From contig CANLVG010000015.1 of NCBI GenBank assembly GCA_947494565.1, positions 1-64,000 of the forward strand: DNA of 64,000 nucleotides. Reading direction: 5' to 3'. Below are positions 15,818 to 25,275 of the stretch, piece by piece. The position numbers and the translations under genes were made by a program. The notes under the pieces are model-generated. The model ran no database searches. It had not been told where the DNA came from and was given only the letters and a program-made list of their open reading frames with translations. The DNA comes from an uncultured Flavobacteriaceae bacterium. GTDB lineage: Bacteria > Bacteroidota > Bacteroidia > Flavobacteriales > Flavobacteriaceae. Each line of letters starts with the position of its first letter. Within the stretch, counting starts at the first letter, position 1.

Positions 15818-15848
15818 AAAAACCTCATGAAAAATGAGGTTTTATTTT
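15818..15848. terminator. Bidirectional-type terminator hairpin
   Basis: AAAACCTCAT-GAAAA-ATGAGGTTTT with a T-rich tract on the right and an A-rich tract on the left. It lies in a region without a gene ending nearby, so it may mark an element boundary or end an unrecognised small RNA. Confidence 0.7.
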
Positions 15849-16020
15849 ATACTTAACATTTAATCTAAACAATTGTTCTTTAGTCGATTATAATTGATTT
15901 AGAAATTATAAGATGTAATTTTTAGCTCCCTCACAAAAGTTCATAAGACCAGTTTCATATTTCGCTTCTAAAACACGTATCATTGATTTGGTAAGCGCGA
16001 TAAGTTAACACCAACCGTAA

Positions 16021-17775
16021 ATGAAAAGAATTTCTCTGATTGCATTAGTTCTCTGCCTTTGTCAAACAAGTTTTGGACAAGAAAAACCAACGAAGGAACA
16101 GCAAAACCCGAAAATTGAAATCGCTAGCGAAAAACCTTTAGTAATAAAGGCCCAACATGAAGTAAATGTCAAAGTCTCGGAAGAGAAGGAACAAAAGAAA
16201 AGCAAATCCGAAATTGTCTTTGGCAAATCAACAACGTACCAGATAAAACTTGATGAGTATTTTGATTCTGTTGCCATTTATGAATTAAAACGGGAATTCA
16301 CCAAGGCATTTTATCATTTTGAACTAAAGCTGGATTTTGGAAGTTACTACGAGCTGCACCAAAAAGCCAAGAAAATAGCAGATATTGATTTTAACAAAAA
16401 AAAAGGTAATAACTATGAGCTCAAGATACCCGCTTTAAAGGTAAATAGGTACTACTTTTTAGTCACTACTTCCTCTGGGAAAGAAGAAATTATCGAGGTT
16501 TTTGACCTTATGAAAGATGAAGGAAATGAAACCTGTTGCGGAGAGATAAAACAGTGGATGACAGAAATGCAAAGGTTAAGTAAAATCACAAAACCATATC
16601 CACTATACTATTACCCCACCCTCAATGAGTTAAATGCCTTTCAAAAGAAAGTGAAAGCTCTAAAAATAAACTTCGATAAAATTACAGACGCCTCTAAAAC
16701 CGAACTTCTAAAATTAGCGGAAAACGAATTCAAGAATATCAAATACCCTAGTGCCAACCAAAATGACCCCTCATCAAAAGAAGAAGTGTCTAAAAAAGAT
16801 AGAGTGGTCAAGTTTTGTAAATGGTTAAACGGGAGAGACCACCTCAATGGCGAAGATACTTGGATGTTTACTAATCCGGATTTGGGTATTGGTAAATATT
16901 ATGACTATTACGGTCTTTATTCGTTCTATGAAACGTACAAGGAGAGTGATTTCAAAGAGTTTCAAAAGAAATCAGAAGAACTAAGAAGTAAAGAAGATTC
17001 TATCAAGAATAAATTAGTAGAATTAAACGAAGAGTTTGCCAAACAAGAAGATTCAGGTAAAGCGAAAACAGAGAAAGAAATAATCAAATTAAGTGACTCG
17101 TTAGTAGCCAATAGCAATACCATTCACGAAAACAATGAAAAATTCATAAGCACAATAAATTCAAAATTAAAAGATTACGAAAAGAGAATTCATAAGGATA
17201 CTTTATTTAAAACCATTCCTTTTAAGAGGTTTCAGAACGAAACTGGCTATTTGCCAAATTACCTAAAACAAATAAGGCCTATTACTCAAAATGTATCTAC
17301 AATTTCCACACATCCCTTAAATTTCGAAAATTCCTTTAAACGTTCTTTAGTTCCCGATTTTGGTCTTTTAGTAAACCGGTTTCCCGGGAACGAATACCGT
17401 GGGCTTCCTTTTGTGGGTGTACATATACCTTTTCAACCTGTTAACAAGGATGTAAGCATGGCAGAATCCAGGTTATCATTTGGCCAAAGAACATCTTTTC
17501 ATGTAGGTATTACCCTAAGTTCCATTGCAGAGGAAAATGTAAGAGATGATTTGTTTAGCAATTACTCATTAATGTTGGGGTTCGGTCATAAAATAATTCA
17601 TCACGCTCTTCGGTTAAATACTGGTGTGATTGCCTATAATAAAATCGATGCCGTAAATGGGGATAAATCATTCGCGCTTACTCCATATTTAGGTTTATCC
17701 ATAGACATAGAAATACGAAAATGGTTGGAAGAAATCATCCCATCTTTTACCGAAAACTTTAAAAAAGCTGAATAA
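16021..17775 (+). CDS. Exported protein, coiled coil plus outer-membrane-like C-terminus
   Basis: A 584-residue protein with signal peptide MKRISLIALVLCLCQTSFGQ. A lysine/glutamate-rich segment (about 20-65) and an alpha/beta middle region precede a coiled coil near residues 310-395 (EELRSKEDSIKNKLVELNEE). The last ~130 residues alternate in a beta-barrel-like way (GLPFVGVHIPFQ, RTSFHVGITLSS, YSLMLGFGHKI, LTPYLGLSIDIEI). It probably sits in the periplasm or outer membrane. It overlaps the next lipoprotein gene by 1 bp, heading a four-gene unit that ends with the protease-nuclease. No family is recognised. Confidence 0.75.
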   Translation: MKRISLIALVLCLCQTSFGQEKPTKEQQNPKIEIASEKPLVIKAQHEVNVKVSEEKEQKKSKSEIVFGKSTTYQIKLDEYFDSVAIYELKREFTKAFYHFELKLDFGSYYELHQKAKKIADIDFNKKKGNNYELKIPALKVNRYYFLVTTSSGKEEIIEVFDLMKDEGNETCCGEIKQWMTEMQRLSKITKPYPLYYYPTLNELNAFQKKVKALKINFDKITDASKTELLKLAENEFKNIKYPSANQNDPSSKEEVSKKDRVVKFCKWLNGRDHLNGEDTWMFTNPDLGIGKYYDYYGLYSFYETYKESDFKEFQKKSEELRSKEDSIKNKLVELNEEFAKQEDSGKAKTEKEIIKLSDSLVANSNTIHENNEKFISTINSKLKDYEKRIHKDTLFKTIPFKRFQNETGYLPNYLKQIRPITQNVSTISTHPLNFENSFKRSLVPDFGLLVNRFPGNEYRGLPFVGVHIPFQPVNKDVSMAESRLSFGQRTSFHVGITLSSIAEENVRDDLFSNYSLMLGFGHKIIHHALRLNTGVIAYNKIDAVNGDKSFALTPYLGLSIDIEIRKWLEEIIPSFTENFKKAE

Positions 17776-18500
17776 TGAAAAAGTTTATGTTCTCATTTGT
17801 CTTGATTTTGACCTTTGGTTGCGAAAGTCCAGATGATTTCAAACCCTCCAGTTTAATTGATTTAATCAACATAGAAGTAAGAAGCAACAACGTACCAGCA
17901 GACGGTATATCCCGAATTCAAGTAATTGCTGCCTTTAGTGAAGATTTTTCCACAGAGGATGACCAAAAAATTGAATTTACTGTTTTTAAAGACAGCTTAG
18001 AAAGAAGTAGCCAAGACTTAGTGTTCACATTGAATAACGGAGTTGAGGAAAGAATTTCTGAATTATTTGTGGTACATAATAGGCCTGAAACATTAAGAGT
18101 AAAGGCAACCGCATCGGTCAATGGAGTTGAATTTTCCAAAACAACAGACATTGTATACGAGATGGCGTACCCTGAGGAGATTAATGTATTGGCCGATTCT
18201 TTGGTAATCAACCCGAATTCTTTCAAAGAATTAAAAATTACTACTGAACTATTACGATCTATTGGAAAAGTAAATTCTGGGATTATTGCCGAAACTATTG
18301 TGGTGGACACTCTAGGAAATGAACGTGGTTTGTTCAATAATTATCAAAACAAGATTCGAGAAATAGATTCAGGAAAAATCGAAAATAGATTTACCCTGGG
18401 TAATGATGACTACACTGGTAGGCTATTTGTGATAGTTTCTACACAAACGGCAACAGAAACGGTAGGAGACTCAATAGTAATATTTTCAAAAAACAATTAA
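17775..18500 (+). CDS. Lipoprotein with Ig-like beta domain
   Basis: A 241-residue lipoprotein: MKKFMFSFVLILTFGCESPD carries the lipobox LTFGC. The mature part has an invasin/Big-type Ig-like pattern (IEVRSNNVPADGISRIQVIA near residue 35 and VLRVKATASVNG-like strands near 105-125). It probably lies on the outer membrane surface. The start overlaps the previous stop (TAATG), so the two exported proteins are co-translated. Partner identity and ligand are unknown. Confidence 0.8.
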   Translation: MKKFMFSFVLILTFGCESPDDFKPSSLIDLINIEVRSNNVPADGISRIQVIAAFSEDFSTEDDQKIEFTVFKDSLERSSQDLVFTLNNGVEERISELFVVHNRPETLRVKATASVNGVEFSKTTDIVYEMAYPEEINVLADSLVINPNSFKELKITTELLRSIGKVNSGIIAETIVVDTLGNERGLFNNYQNKIREIDSGKIENRFTLGNDDYTGRLFVIVSTQTATETVGDSIVIFSKNN

Positions 18501-18503
18501 ATC

Positions 18504-18728
18504 ATGACTTCTAGAGAATTTAGAAAAAAAGTAGTTGAAATTTCAAGTGAGGAATTATTAATCAAAATGGAGAAACTCCTTTCTGAACATGGGTTAGAAG
18601 ATGTAAAAGTAAATGGATTTGAAGTTTCACCAAGATTTTTACTGTCTGACAAATCGGAATGTGAGGCAGCAGGAAGAGAGTGGATATGTCGAACTAAGAA
18701 CGGTGTAACTCGTTGCAGATGTCAATAA
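18504..18728 (+). CDS. 74-residue protein with a Cys-rich tail
   Basis: A small protein whose first ~40 residues are helical and charged (MTSREFRKKVVEISSEELLI) and whose C-terminus is CEAAGREWICRTKNGVTRCR-CQ, with four Cys. The leader-plus-Cys-tail layout resembles ribosomal peptide precursors or disulfide-bonded secreted peptides, but there is no signal peptide or Gly-Gly cleavage site. It lies 3 bp after the lipoprotein gene and 5 bp before the protease-nuclease ATG, so it could be a substrate, activator or inhibitor of that protease. Function unknown. Confidence 0.6.
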   Translation: MTSREFRKKVVEISSEELLIKMEKLLSEHGLEDVKVNGFEVSPRFLLSDKSECEAAGREWICRTKNGVTRCRCQ

Positions 18729-18733
18729 TTTAT

Positions 18734-20845
18734 ATGGAAAGAAAAAAAAGAATATTTGAAAGCAAATATATCCTTTCAAGTGAACTAGCCAATAGGTATA
18801 AAAAACGTGAAGAGGACTTTCTATCATTAGATTTACAAAACCTATCAAGAAATGAGCTTTTTAAGGCACGAGAAATTAATCGCCCAAAAAAGGAACTCCA
18901 TGAAATGGCATTGGAGAGAGCAATAGGTCCTGTAGATAACAGTAAGGAATATCCCCCAAGTATTACAGCCCGAAAAAATGGCATCCCAGTTTGTCGTCTA
19001 TTTGAAATGGGTGCAGTAGATGAGCCAAAAGGATTTGGGTCTGGTTTCTTAATTGCACCTAACATTTTAATCACCAACAATCATGTTTTTCCGAATGAGG
19101 AGATGACATATGGCTGTGTTGCCAATTTTGGTTTTGAAAGAAAACAAAACTCAAAAACAATTGATAATGGAATCAGCTTTAAGTTGAGAGGGGAAATTTT
19201 TTTTCATAAAAATAAGAACCTAGACTATTCACTAGTCTATGTCGAAGAAAACGCGATTGGTAATAACAGTGCTCTAACAGAACTAGACTTTTTACCATTA
19301 ATAAAATCAAAAGGTAAAGTCCGTAAGAAGAGTGAATTAAACATTATTCAATATCCTAATGGGTTCGTAAAAAAATATACCACGGAAGACAACTTCGTGA
19401 CGGAAATTGACGACTCAATTGGTGTAGTATATTACTCAACAGATACTGAAAAAGGATCATCAGGTTCTCCTTGTTTTAACAAATTCTGGGAAGTTGCCGC
19501 TTTGCATTTTACAGGAGTTCCTAAAACTGACCAGCATGGTAATTGGCTGACAAAAAACGGGGGGATTTGGAACAAAGACATAATGACTGATGATGAAGTG
19601 GATTGGATTGCAAATGCAGGAATAAGTATCAGCAAGATTGTTGAAGATTTAAGGTTGGCAAGTAACAACAATCCCAATAATCAATATTTAAAGCGTGTTC
19701 TTGAATTTTCCCAAGATCCCCTAAAAGTAGAATCCAGTCGTCCTCAAAAAACAACAACAAGTATGAAAAAAGAAACTTCTAATGACATAGCTTCAGGAAT
19801 AACCATGAATTTCTATTCTCCAGTAGAGATTAATATCAATCCATCAGTTGGATTGCCTGAGAATACTTTAACGGGACTTATTTCCGAAAACACGGTAGAA
19901 AGGAAAAAAAGATATGATGAGAATTATTTAAATCGGAGGGGCTATGATGAATATTTTCTTCCAGATTTTAAAGTTCCTTTCCCAAAGGTTAAAAAAGAAA
20001 TCGAGAACCAAATGTTCAAAAAAAATGGCTCAAAAAACCCCTATATAATTCCCTATCATAATTTTTCCCTTACAATGAACAAAGAAAGGAGGATGTTAAT
20101 GTGGTCAGCAGCAAATGTAGATTACAACCCCAAACATCGTGATAACCGAGATAGAAGCGATTTTGGAGATGGTGAATGGCGCGAGGATAAAAGGGTCCCC
20201 ACAGAATATCAAATTTTAGACTTAGAGTTCTACAAACCTGCAACCCTTATCGATAGAGGACATATGGTAAGGCGTGATGACAATGTCTGGGCTTATCAGA
20301 TAAATGGTAAAACCAATAGTCTTGGCATTGAATATGCCAATTCCGATACTTTTCATTGGACAAACTGCACTCCGCAACATGAAGCATTTAATAGGGATGT
20401 AGCCCAATATAAAGGTGTTGGAAAATGGGGGATTATGGAAAATGCAATAAAAAGAGTACTGGAAAAAGGTAAAACCAATAACGATTATGGACAAAGAGCC
20501 TGTGTTCTTTCAGGGCCAATTTATGACAAAAACGACCCAGAATATTTAGGTATTCAGTATCCCTTAGAGTTTTGGAAAGTTTTTGCTATTGTGAATAAGT
20601 CAAAAGAAAAAATCGTTTATGGTTTTATTCTTAGTCAAAAAGACAAAGTGCTGAAATCAGGACTTGAAAGGGAGGCAAAACCTAGGTTTTCGAGAAAAGT
20701 CAGAATGATGCAAAAAAGTCTCAAGGAAATAGAACTTAAATCAGGAGTTGTTTTCGACAGGATTCTGCACAAATTTGATGTTAAAGCAGAAGACGATAAA
20801 TCAATAGATTTAGAAGATAGTTTAGAAAACTTTAAGTGGCGTTAA
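18734..20845 (+). CDS. Trypsin-like protease fused to DNA/RNA non-specific endonuclease
   Basis: A 703-residue protein from ATG 18734; TTG 18713 and ATG 18719 are open alternatives. Residues ~80-300 form a trypsin-like domain with an intact triad: His117 in NNHVF, Asp164 in LDYSLV and Ser243 in GSSGSP. A linker (300-420) leads to a beta-beta-alpha-metal nuclease with DRGH at 507-510 and the Asn site TNCTPQHEAFNR. There is no signal peptide. Bacterial conflict systems use trypsin domains as proteolytic switches, and DRGH nucleases degrade DNA or RNA, so protease-controlled suicide nuclease activity is a reasonable inference. It is the last gene of the 16021 unit. Confidence 0.85.
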   Translation: MERKKRIFESKYILSSELANRYKKREEDFLSLDLQNLSRNELFKAREINRPKKELHEMALERAIGPVDNSKEYPPSITARKNGIPVCRLFEMGAVDEPKGFGSGFLIAPNILITNNHVFPNEEMTYGCVANFGFERKQNSKTIDNGISFKLRGEIFFHKNKNLDYSLVYVEENAIGNNSALTELDFLPLIKSKGKVRKKSELNIIQYPNGFVKKYTTEDNFVTEIDDSIGVVYYSTDTEKGSSGSPCFNKFWEVAALHFTGVPKTDQHGNWLTKNGGIWNKDIMTDDEVDWIANAGISISKIVEDLRLASNNNPNNQYLKRVLEFSQDPLKVESSRPQKTTTSMKKETSNDIASGITMNFYSPVEININPSVGLPENTLTGLISENTVERKKRYDENYLNRRGYDEYFLPDFKVPFPKVKKEIENQMFKKNGSKNPYIIPYHNFSLTMNKERRMLMWSAANVDYNPKHRDNRDRSDFGDGEWREDKRVPTEYQILDLEFYKPATLIDRGHMVRRDDNVWAYQINGKTNSLGIEYANSDTFHWTNCTPQHEAFNRDVAQYKGVGKWGIMENAIKRVLEKGKTNNDYGQRACVLSGPIYDKNDPEYLGIQYPLEFWKVFAIVNKSKEKIVYGFILSQKDKVLKSGLEREAKPRFSRKVRMMQKSLKEIELKSGVVFDRILHKFDVKAEDDKSIDLEDSLENFKWR

Positions 20846-20949
20846 ACTTGCTATTCCGAAAACTGTCACAACTTTCAAATAAAATAGTTAGAGTCGAAAA
20901 ATTAAAAACTGTCAAGCACCATTTACTTTAGATAAATTATAGAACTGAA

Positions 20950-21804
20950 ATGATAAGAAGCTGTTTTAAAAATCTGTCATCTGAAAATCGGGTAGCACTT
21001 TATGAAAAAGTACTGTTGAAAATCACCAAAGAACACGAACATAGAGACAGTTTGAGAAACTTATTCTCCGATTGGGCCACAAATGACGAGACCCTAATAG
21101 ACATACTGAACTACCTAATAAATTACGGTTATCCAGGCAATGATAGTGAAAGACATGCAATGTCTGAAAAAAAGGAGTGGCTTCGACAAGGAGGGAAAAT
21201 CAGAATTGCAATTCCTAGCTATCTTTTAACAATCCAAAGATTAAAAACACTAAAGTTAACTTTACAAAACTCAGTTAGTAATTTAGACATATCTTTAATT
21301 GGTGTTAATATCCATGATGATCTTACAAGTGAAGAGTACTTAGAAGCGATTTCTGAAATTCAAGATCTTCACAGATTGAATGATAAAGCTTTTGATGAAG
21401 CAACAAAAGAAATTATATCGATAAGATTTGAGGAGATTGATAATATGTGGGTAACATGGAATGAAAAGAATCCGAATTCCTTACCAGAATTAATCCAATT
21501 AAAAGACCAGGGGGTAAAAATTTTAGATTTATTGGGACTAGGCTTTAATATGGAAATGAACATGGATGAATTCGTTGGACTATGTTTTAAAATGAAATCT
21601 AGCAAATCTACCGAGTTATTTAGACCTGGTTGGGGAGATGCAACAACATACTTTTATTGGGATTCAATAAAAAACCCTGATATGCCTTATGGATATACCA
21701 AAACTGTCTCAACAAAAGAAAGTTTTTCCAAACCAGAGGCAGTTGGCGAAAATCGCATTTTCCATATTGATTTAATTTCTGATCATTCATTTGCACTAAA
21801 ATAG
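20950..21804 (+). CDS. Hypothetical protein, possible conflict-system component
   Basis: A 284-residue soluble protein. The first ~85 residues are helical (NRVALYEKVLLKITKEHEHR) and could be a small effector-associated or death-like adaptor domain; the rest is alpha/beta with KIRIAIPSYLLTIQRL, FEEIDNMWVTW and LFRPGWGDATTYFYWD. I do not recognise a family. It begins 104 bp after the protease-nuclease and is followed 8 bp later by the 308-residue gene, so these three downstream genes probably form one unit. The A+T-rich codon use matches the rest of the island. Confidence 0.6.
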   Translation: MIRSCFKNLSSENRVALYEKVLLKITKEHEHRDSLRNLFSDWATNDETLIDILNYLINYGYPGNDSERHAMSEKKEWLRQGGKIRIAIPSYLLTIQRLKTLKLTLQNSVSNLDISLIGVNIHDDLTSEEYLEAISEIQDLHRLNDKAFDEATKEIISIRFEEIDNMWVTWNEKNPNSLPELIQLKDQGVKILDLLGLGFNMEMNMDEFVGLCFKMKSSKSTELFRPGWGDATTYFYWDSIKNPDMPYGYTKTVSTKESFSKPEAVGENRIFHIDLISDHSFALK

Positions 21805-21812
21805 CATTAGAA

Positions 21813-22739
21813 ATGTCATATAAAACTTATTTACAACATAATGAAACACTAGATGACCTTTGCGAGAGGCTAAAGAACAAATCACAACTTATTGCTTTGA
21901 TTAATGACTTGTTGGTATTTGAATTGACAGAATTATCGAATTATGATTATTTTAAACAGAGTAAGTTTGAATCTCCAAAAGAACAGGCCATTGAATGGTT
22001 ATACTCTTCCCCTTTTTACATTAGAAAAACGGGAGTCTCAGTATTTAACAAGCTTTTCAAACAATCCATTGAAAATGATGATTGGAATTTACTCAAAACG
22101 TTGTTGGGCGTTACTAATGCAAATAAACAAGGGGTTTCTCAAAGACTTCTTACAGGACCTTTCAAAAAGAACATTCCTGAAATTAATGAACTAGAAATCT
22201 ATCTAACTTTGCTAAACCTTCAAAAGGAGTATAAAACTATTGCAAATATTGAGAACTACTGGAAACTGAAATTCTCCTTAAAAGAAAACCCTCATTTAAC
22301 AATAATATTAGTAAATGTCTTTATAAAATCTTCTCCAAGGAAATCACTTCAATACTTCAAGGATTTAGAAAAATTTCAAAAAAATCCACCCATGAGAAAA
22401 ATAAGACTCATCTATTTGGCAAATTTAAAAGTTTGTCTATTGAATCTAATTGACTTGTACAATAATAAAGAGAAAGAAATTGAGAAAGAGACTCAATTCT
22501 TCATAGAATGGTCGTATTCTATAAATAGCCTTTGGTTGATTGATTTGATAAAGGATGTTTTAAGTCTTAGAAGATTAAAAGACATTAGAGAGAGAATTTT
22601 AAGTCATGACAGACGCTTCTTAGAAGATATAATGGTCCCTAATGATTTACCACTTAAATTGGTTGAGGACTATGAAATTAAAATGGATCTTTTACCTCAT
22701 CATCTTGAACAATTCACAAAAGGCACTAACTCTAATTAA
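21813..22739 (+). CDS. Hypothetical helical protein
   Basis: A 308-residue soluble, largely helical protein (LQHNETLDDLCERLKNKSQL, AIEWLYSSPFYIRKTGVSVF, KIRLIYLANLKVCLLNLIDL). No catalytic motif, signal peptide or named domain is visible. HEAT- or TPR-like scaffolding is possible from the helix pattern. It lies tightly between the 284- and 798-residue genes. Confidence 0.6.
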   Translation: MSYKTYLQHNETLDDLCERLKNKSQLIALINDLLVFELTELSNYDYFKQSKFESPKEQAIEWLYSSPFYIRKTGVSVFNKLFKQSIENDDWNLLKTLLGVTNANKQGVSQRLLTGPFKKNIPEINELEIYLTLLNLQKEYKTIANIENYWKLKFSLKENPHLTIILVNVFIKSSPRKSLQYFKDLEKFQKNPPMRKIRLIYLANLKVCLLNLIDLYNNKEKEIEKETQFFIEWSYSINSLWLIDLIKDVLSLRRLKDIRERILSHDRRFLEDIMVPNDLPLKLVEDYEIKMDLLPHHLEQFTKGTNSN

Positions 22740-22751
22740 CTTTTATTCTAA

Positions 22752-25148
22752 ATGAGTAGCAACTTACAATCAGATACGTTTTCTGTAATCAAGAATCCCA
22801 AAGCTTTTGGCAGTCTTTACAATTTTCAATTGGATCTCGATAAGAATTACAAGAAAAAAATCTTTGTGGATTCCTCAGATTATGTTTCATTGATAGTTGG
22901 TTCCCATAATTATTACGACATAACAAATAATGATTATTATTTTCGGTTTTCTCATTTCAGCCAGAAAATGACAATACTACATGCTCTTATTTACAATCAG
23001 TATTTAGGGGCTGTTCGATTGTTAAATCCGCATATGTTTGAGTTCATGGAAAAAACAAATCCTAGTGAACCCAAAATGCTAAACTCTCTAAAACTTGAAC
23101 AAAGTGATGAAATAGTAGATCGGTTATCTCTAATTAATCCGCCCCCAGAGGAGATAGCAAATAGACCGCTCGAAGAAATACTTCCTTTTGAAAAAGTAGA
23201 ACAAGAAGCTGAATCCAGATTTAAGCTGATGTATCTTATTGATAGGGAACATCCTAAAAAAAGAGCCACATATTTAATTGAAAATAAAATTATTTCGTTT
23301 GAAGTAGACAAGGCTTTTTCGATTCCAGATATTGTGACGACTGCACTATTCAAAAAACTCTATGCAGCTTTAAACAGAATAGAAAAAAAGAAAAATCAAA
23401 ATAATTTTTACGATGCCCTAGCACTTTATCAGTTACAACAAAAGCTTGTCAAAGCTCAAAAACAAATTTCTAAAGAACAAAAAAATGTAGAAATCCCACT
23501 ATTTTATGGCCGAGGTAAGATATTAACAGCAGTCGAAGAAATAGCGAACGAGCCCAGCCTTAAGGTTAATGGGATTCCACCTTTTACCTTCAGTGGCGAA
23601 TCAGGATTCCACTCAATCGTTCAAAATGAAGATTTTTTTATAATTGATGCACTTTACAAATTTAAATCTGATGAGAAACCCTTAACATTCGAAGACTTTT
23701 TCCAAGAGATAAACAATTTCTATTCTAGTACAATAAAATTGGCCGACAGCACAAATTCACAAGCCATGAAACAGCTTTCCCCAAATAGCAGTCTCATAAA
23801 AAAAGCTGTCCACCTTGATTTTTTCAAGAAATGGTGGGAAAAAGGAAAAGGAGAAATGGATCTTAAAAAATCTTTGAAAATATTACACGGTTTTGAACAA
23901 GAAGAACTAGATGTTCAGGAGTTAGAATATATATCCGATGAATTTGAAAAGACCTACCAGAATGCTGAATTACAGATAAGAGAACAAAACCTAGGTTTGA
24001 AATATGCAAAAATTGCTTTTCAAAAAAAGTTTGCAGAATCTCTTAGCGAAAAGTTTAGTAGAGGAAAGCTTTTGTATGACTTAGATCAAGAATTTCTAAC
24101 ACGGTTTTCGTATCCAACTGATAGTGTAAAAGCAATCAAGAGTTTCATTTATCGACTATATGACTCTTATCAGGGAGATACTAATAGCACCAATGATGCC
24201 AAGATGGATATGATTGCCTATTTACAATTTGTTCTTAATTATGATATACTCAGGATTGATAGGAATGAAGACAAAAAGGATAAGCTTGAATATTTATGCG
24301 CAATGTTATCTATTTTATGGATTGAAGAGGAATATGAACTCATACACCAGTTTTGTATGGAGATAACAAATACTTTCATAGCTAATTCGATAACAAAAGA
24401 AATTGATAATTACTACCCAAACTACCAAATAGCTTTTTTACACGCATCTTCTATACTAAGGATAAATAACTTAAATAATTCCGAATATTCAAAAATTGAT
24501 AGAATTCTTAACTGTGTACATGTCAAATATGGAGAAAAAACATATAAGGTTTGGTTAGGTGAAGCATTTGTCTATTCTAAACTTTGGGAAAGCGTAAGTA
24601 GGAAAGTAAGTATACCCGAAATAAATAACATAACAAAACCACTTAGCGATAACCAAGTAGTCAAAAGAAAAGAATATTATAAAAAGTGTAGCGAGCTTTC
24701 TCTCAAATCTTATGATAAAATAAAGGAGTTGCAAAAAGATTTACCAGAAAAGAGAGAAAGAAATCGAAGGGAGTTCTATGCACTAAATGTTTATATATAT
24801 ATTGAAATATTAAATAGAAAAATAGAAAAATTTCCAGGAGATTTAGATCAGAAAGTTAAAGAGTTAGAAGCCGTTTCTGAAGATTATCTAAATCACGAAA
24901 GATATCTAGATACTCTTGCCAGATATGATCAAAGAATGGCAGCAAAAATTGCCATTTCTGACAAACCTGACAAAGCTAAATTCGAGCTAAGAGTAGCCAA
25001 CGCCTTGAGAAGAATCAATAGTGCAATAGAACTAGCTTCTTCAAATAAGAATTCAACGGATATGAATCTTTTTAATTCTTTAAAGGATGAATTAGAGCGA
25101 ATGAATATTGATGGTCTAGATTATTTCAACGATAAGGGTGAAAAATAG
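22752..25148 (+). CDS. Large hypothetical protein, last gene of the island
   Basis: A 798-residue soluble protein. An alpha/beta N-terminal part (about 1-200; IFVDSSDYVSLIVGSHNYYD) is followed by long charged helices (residues ~380-450 with NAELQIREQNLGLKYAKIAF) and a TPR-like C-terminal half (500-790; LEYLCAMLSILWIEEEYELI). No P-loop, protease or nuclease motif is seen. Position next to the right boundary repeats and gene spacing of 12 bp suggest it belongs with the two preceding genes. Function unknown. Confidence 0.6.
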   Translation: MSSNLQSDTFSVIKNPKAFGSLYNFQLDLDKNYKKKIFVDSSDYVSLIVGSHNYYDITNNDYYFRFSHFSQKMTILHALIYNQYLGAVRLLNPHMFEFMEKTNPSEPKMLNSLKLEQSDEIVDRLSLINPPPEEIANRPLEEILPFEKVEQEAESRFKLMYLIDREHPKKRATYLIENKIISFEVDKAFSIPDIVTTALFKKLYAALNRIEKKKNQNNFYDALALYQLQQKLVKAQKQISKEQKNVEIPLFYGRGKILTAVEEIANEPSLKVNGIPPFTFSGESGFHSIVQNEDFFIIDALYKFKSDEKPLTFEDFFQEINNFYSSTIKLADSTNSQAMKQLSPNSSLIKKAVHLDFFKKWWEKGKGEMDLKKSLKILHGFEQEELDVQELEYISDEFEKTYQNAELQIREQNLGLKYAKIAFQKKFAESLSEKFSRGKLLYDLDQEFLTRFSYPTDSVKAIKSFIYRLYDSYQGDTNSTNDAKMDMIAYLQFVLNYDILRIDRNEDKKDKLEYLCAMLSILWIEEEYELIHQFCMEITNTFIANSITKEIDNYYPNYQIAFLHASSILRINNLNNSEYSKIDRILNCVHVKYGEKTYKVWLGEAFVYSKLWESVSRKVSIPEINNITKPLSDNQVVKRKEYYKKCSELSLKSYDKIKELQKDLPEKRERNRREFYALNVYIYIEILNRKIEKFPGDLDQKVKELEAVSEDYLNHERYLDTLARYDQRMAAKIAISDKPDKAKFELRVANALRRINSAIELASSNKNSTDMNLFNSLKDELERMNIDGLDYFNDKGEK

Positions 25149-25200
25149 AATTGCCTTGGTCAAATCATGAAATTAGGGTCTTTAAAACTATTAATGCGCT

Positions 25201-25250
25201 CCAAAAGTCACCTATTCGGTGAGCATGAAATCACAATGACTTCAAAACCC
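25201..25250. repeat. ~50-bp direct repeat, copy 2
   Basis: Contains AAAGTCACCTATTCGGTGAG and ends TTCAAAACCC. It is the right-hand partner of 10020-10070, 25 bp left of the tmRNA-like end at 25276. Confidence 0.75.
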
Positions 25251-25275
25251 CTACATATAGGTAATTCAAGCCAAA

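Larger units (their letters stand above)
15330..16020. other. Divergent intergenic region
   Basis: About 690 bp of A+T-rich sequence between divergent operons, presumably holding both promoters. I find no credible gene. The two hairpins near its right side are listed separately. Confidence 0.6.

Noticed and set aside
9338-25148. Integrase or transposase gene for the island
   Set aside because: I looked for tyrosine or serine recombinase and DDE motifs in the listed genes and found none; the mobility gene is absent or outside the window.
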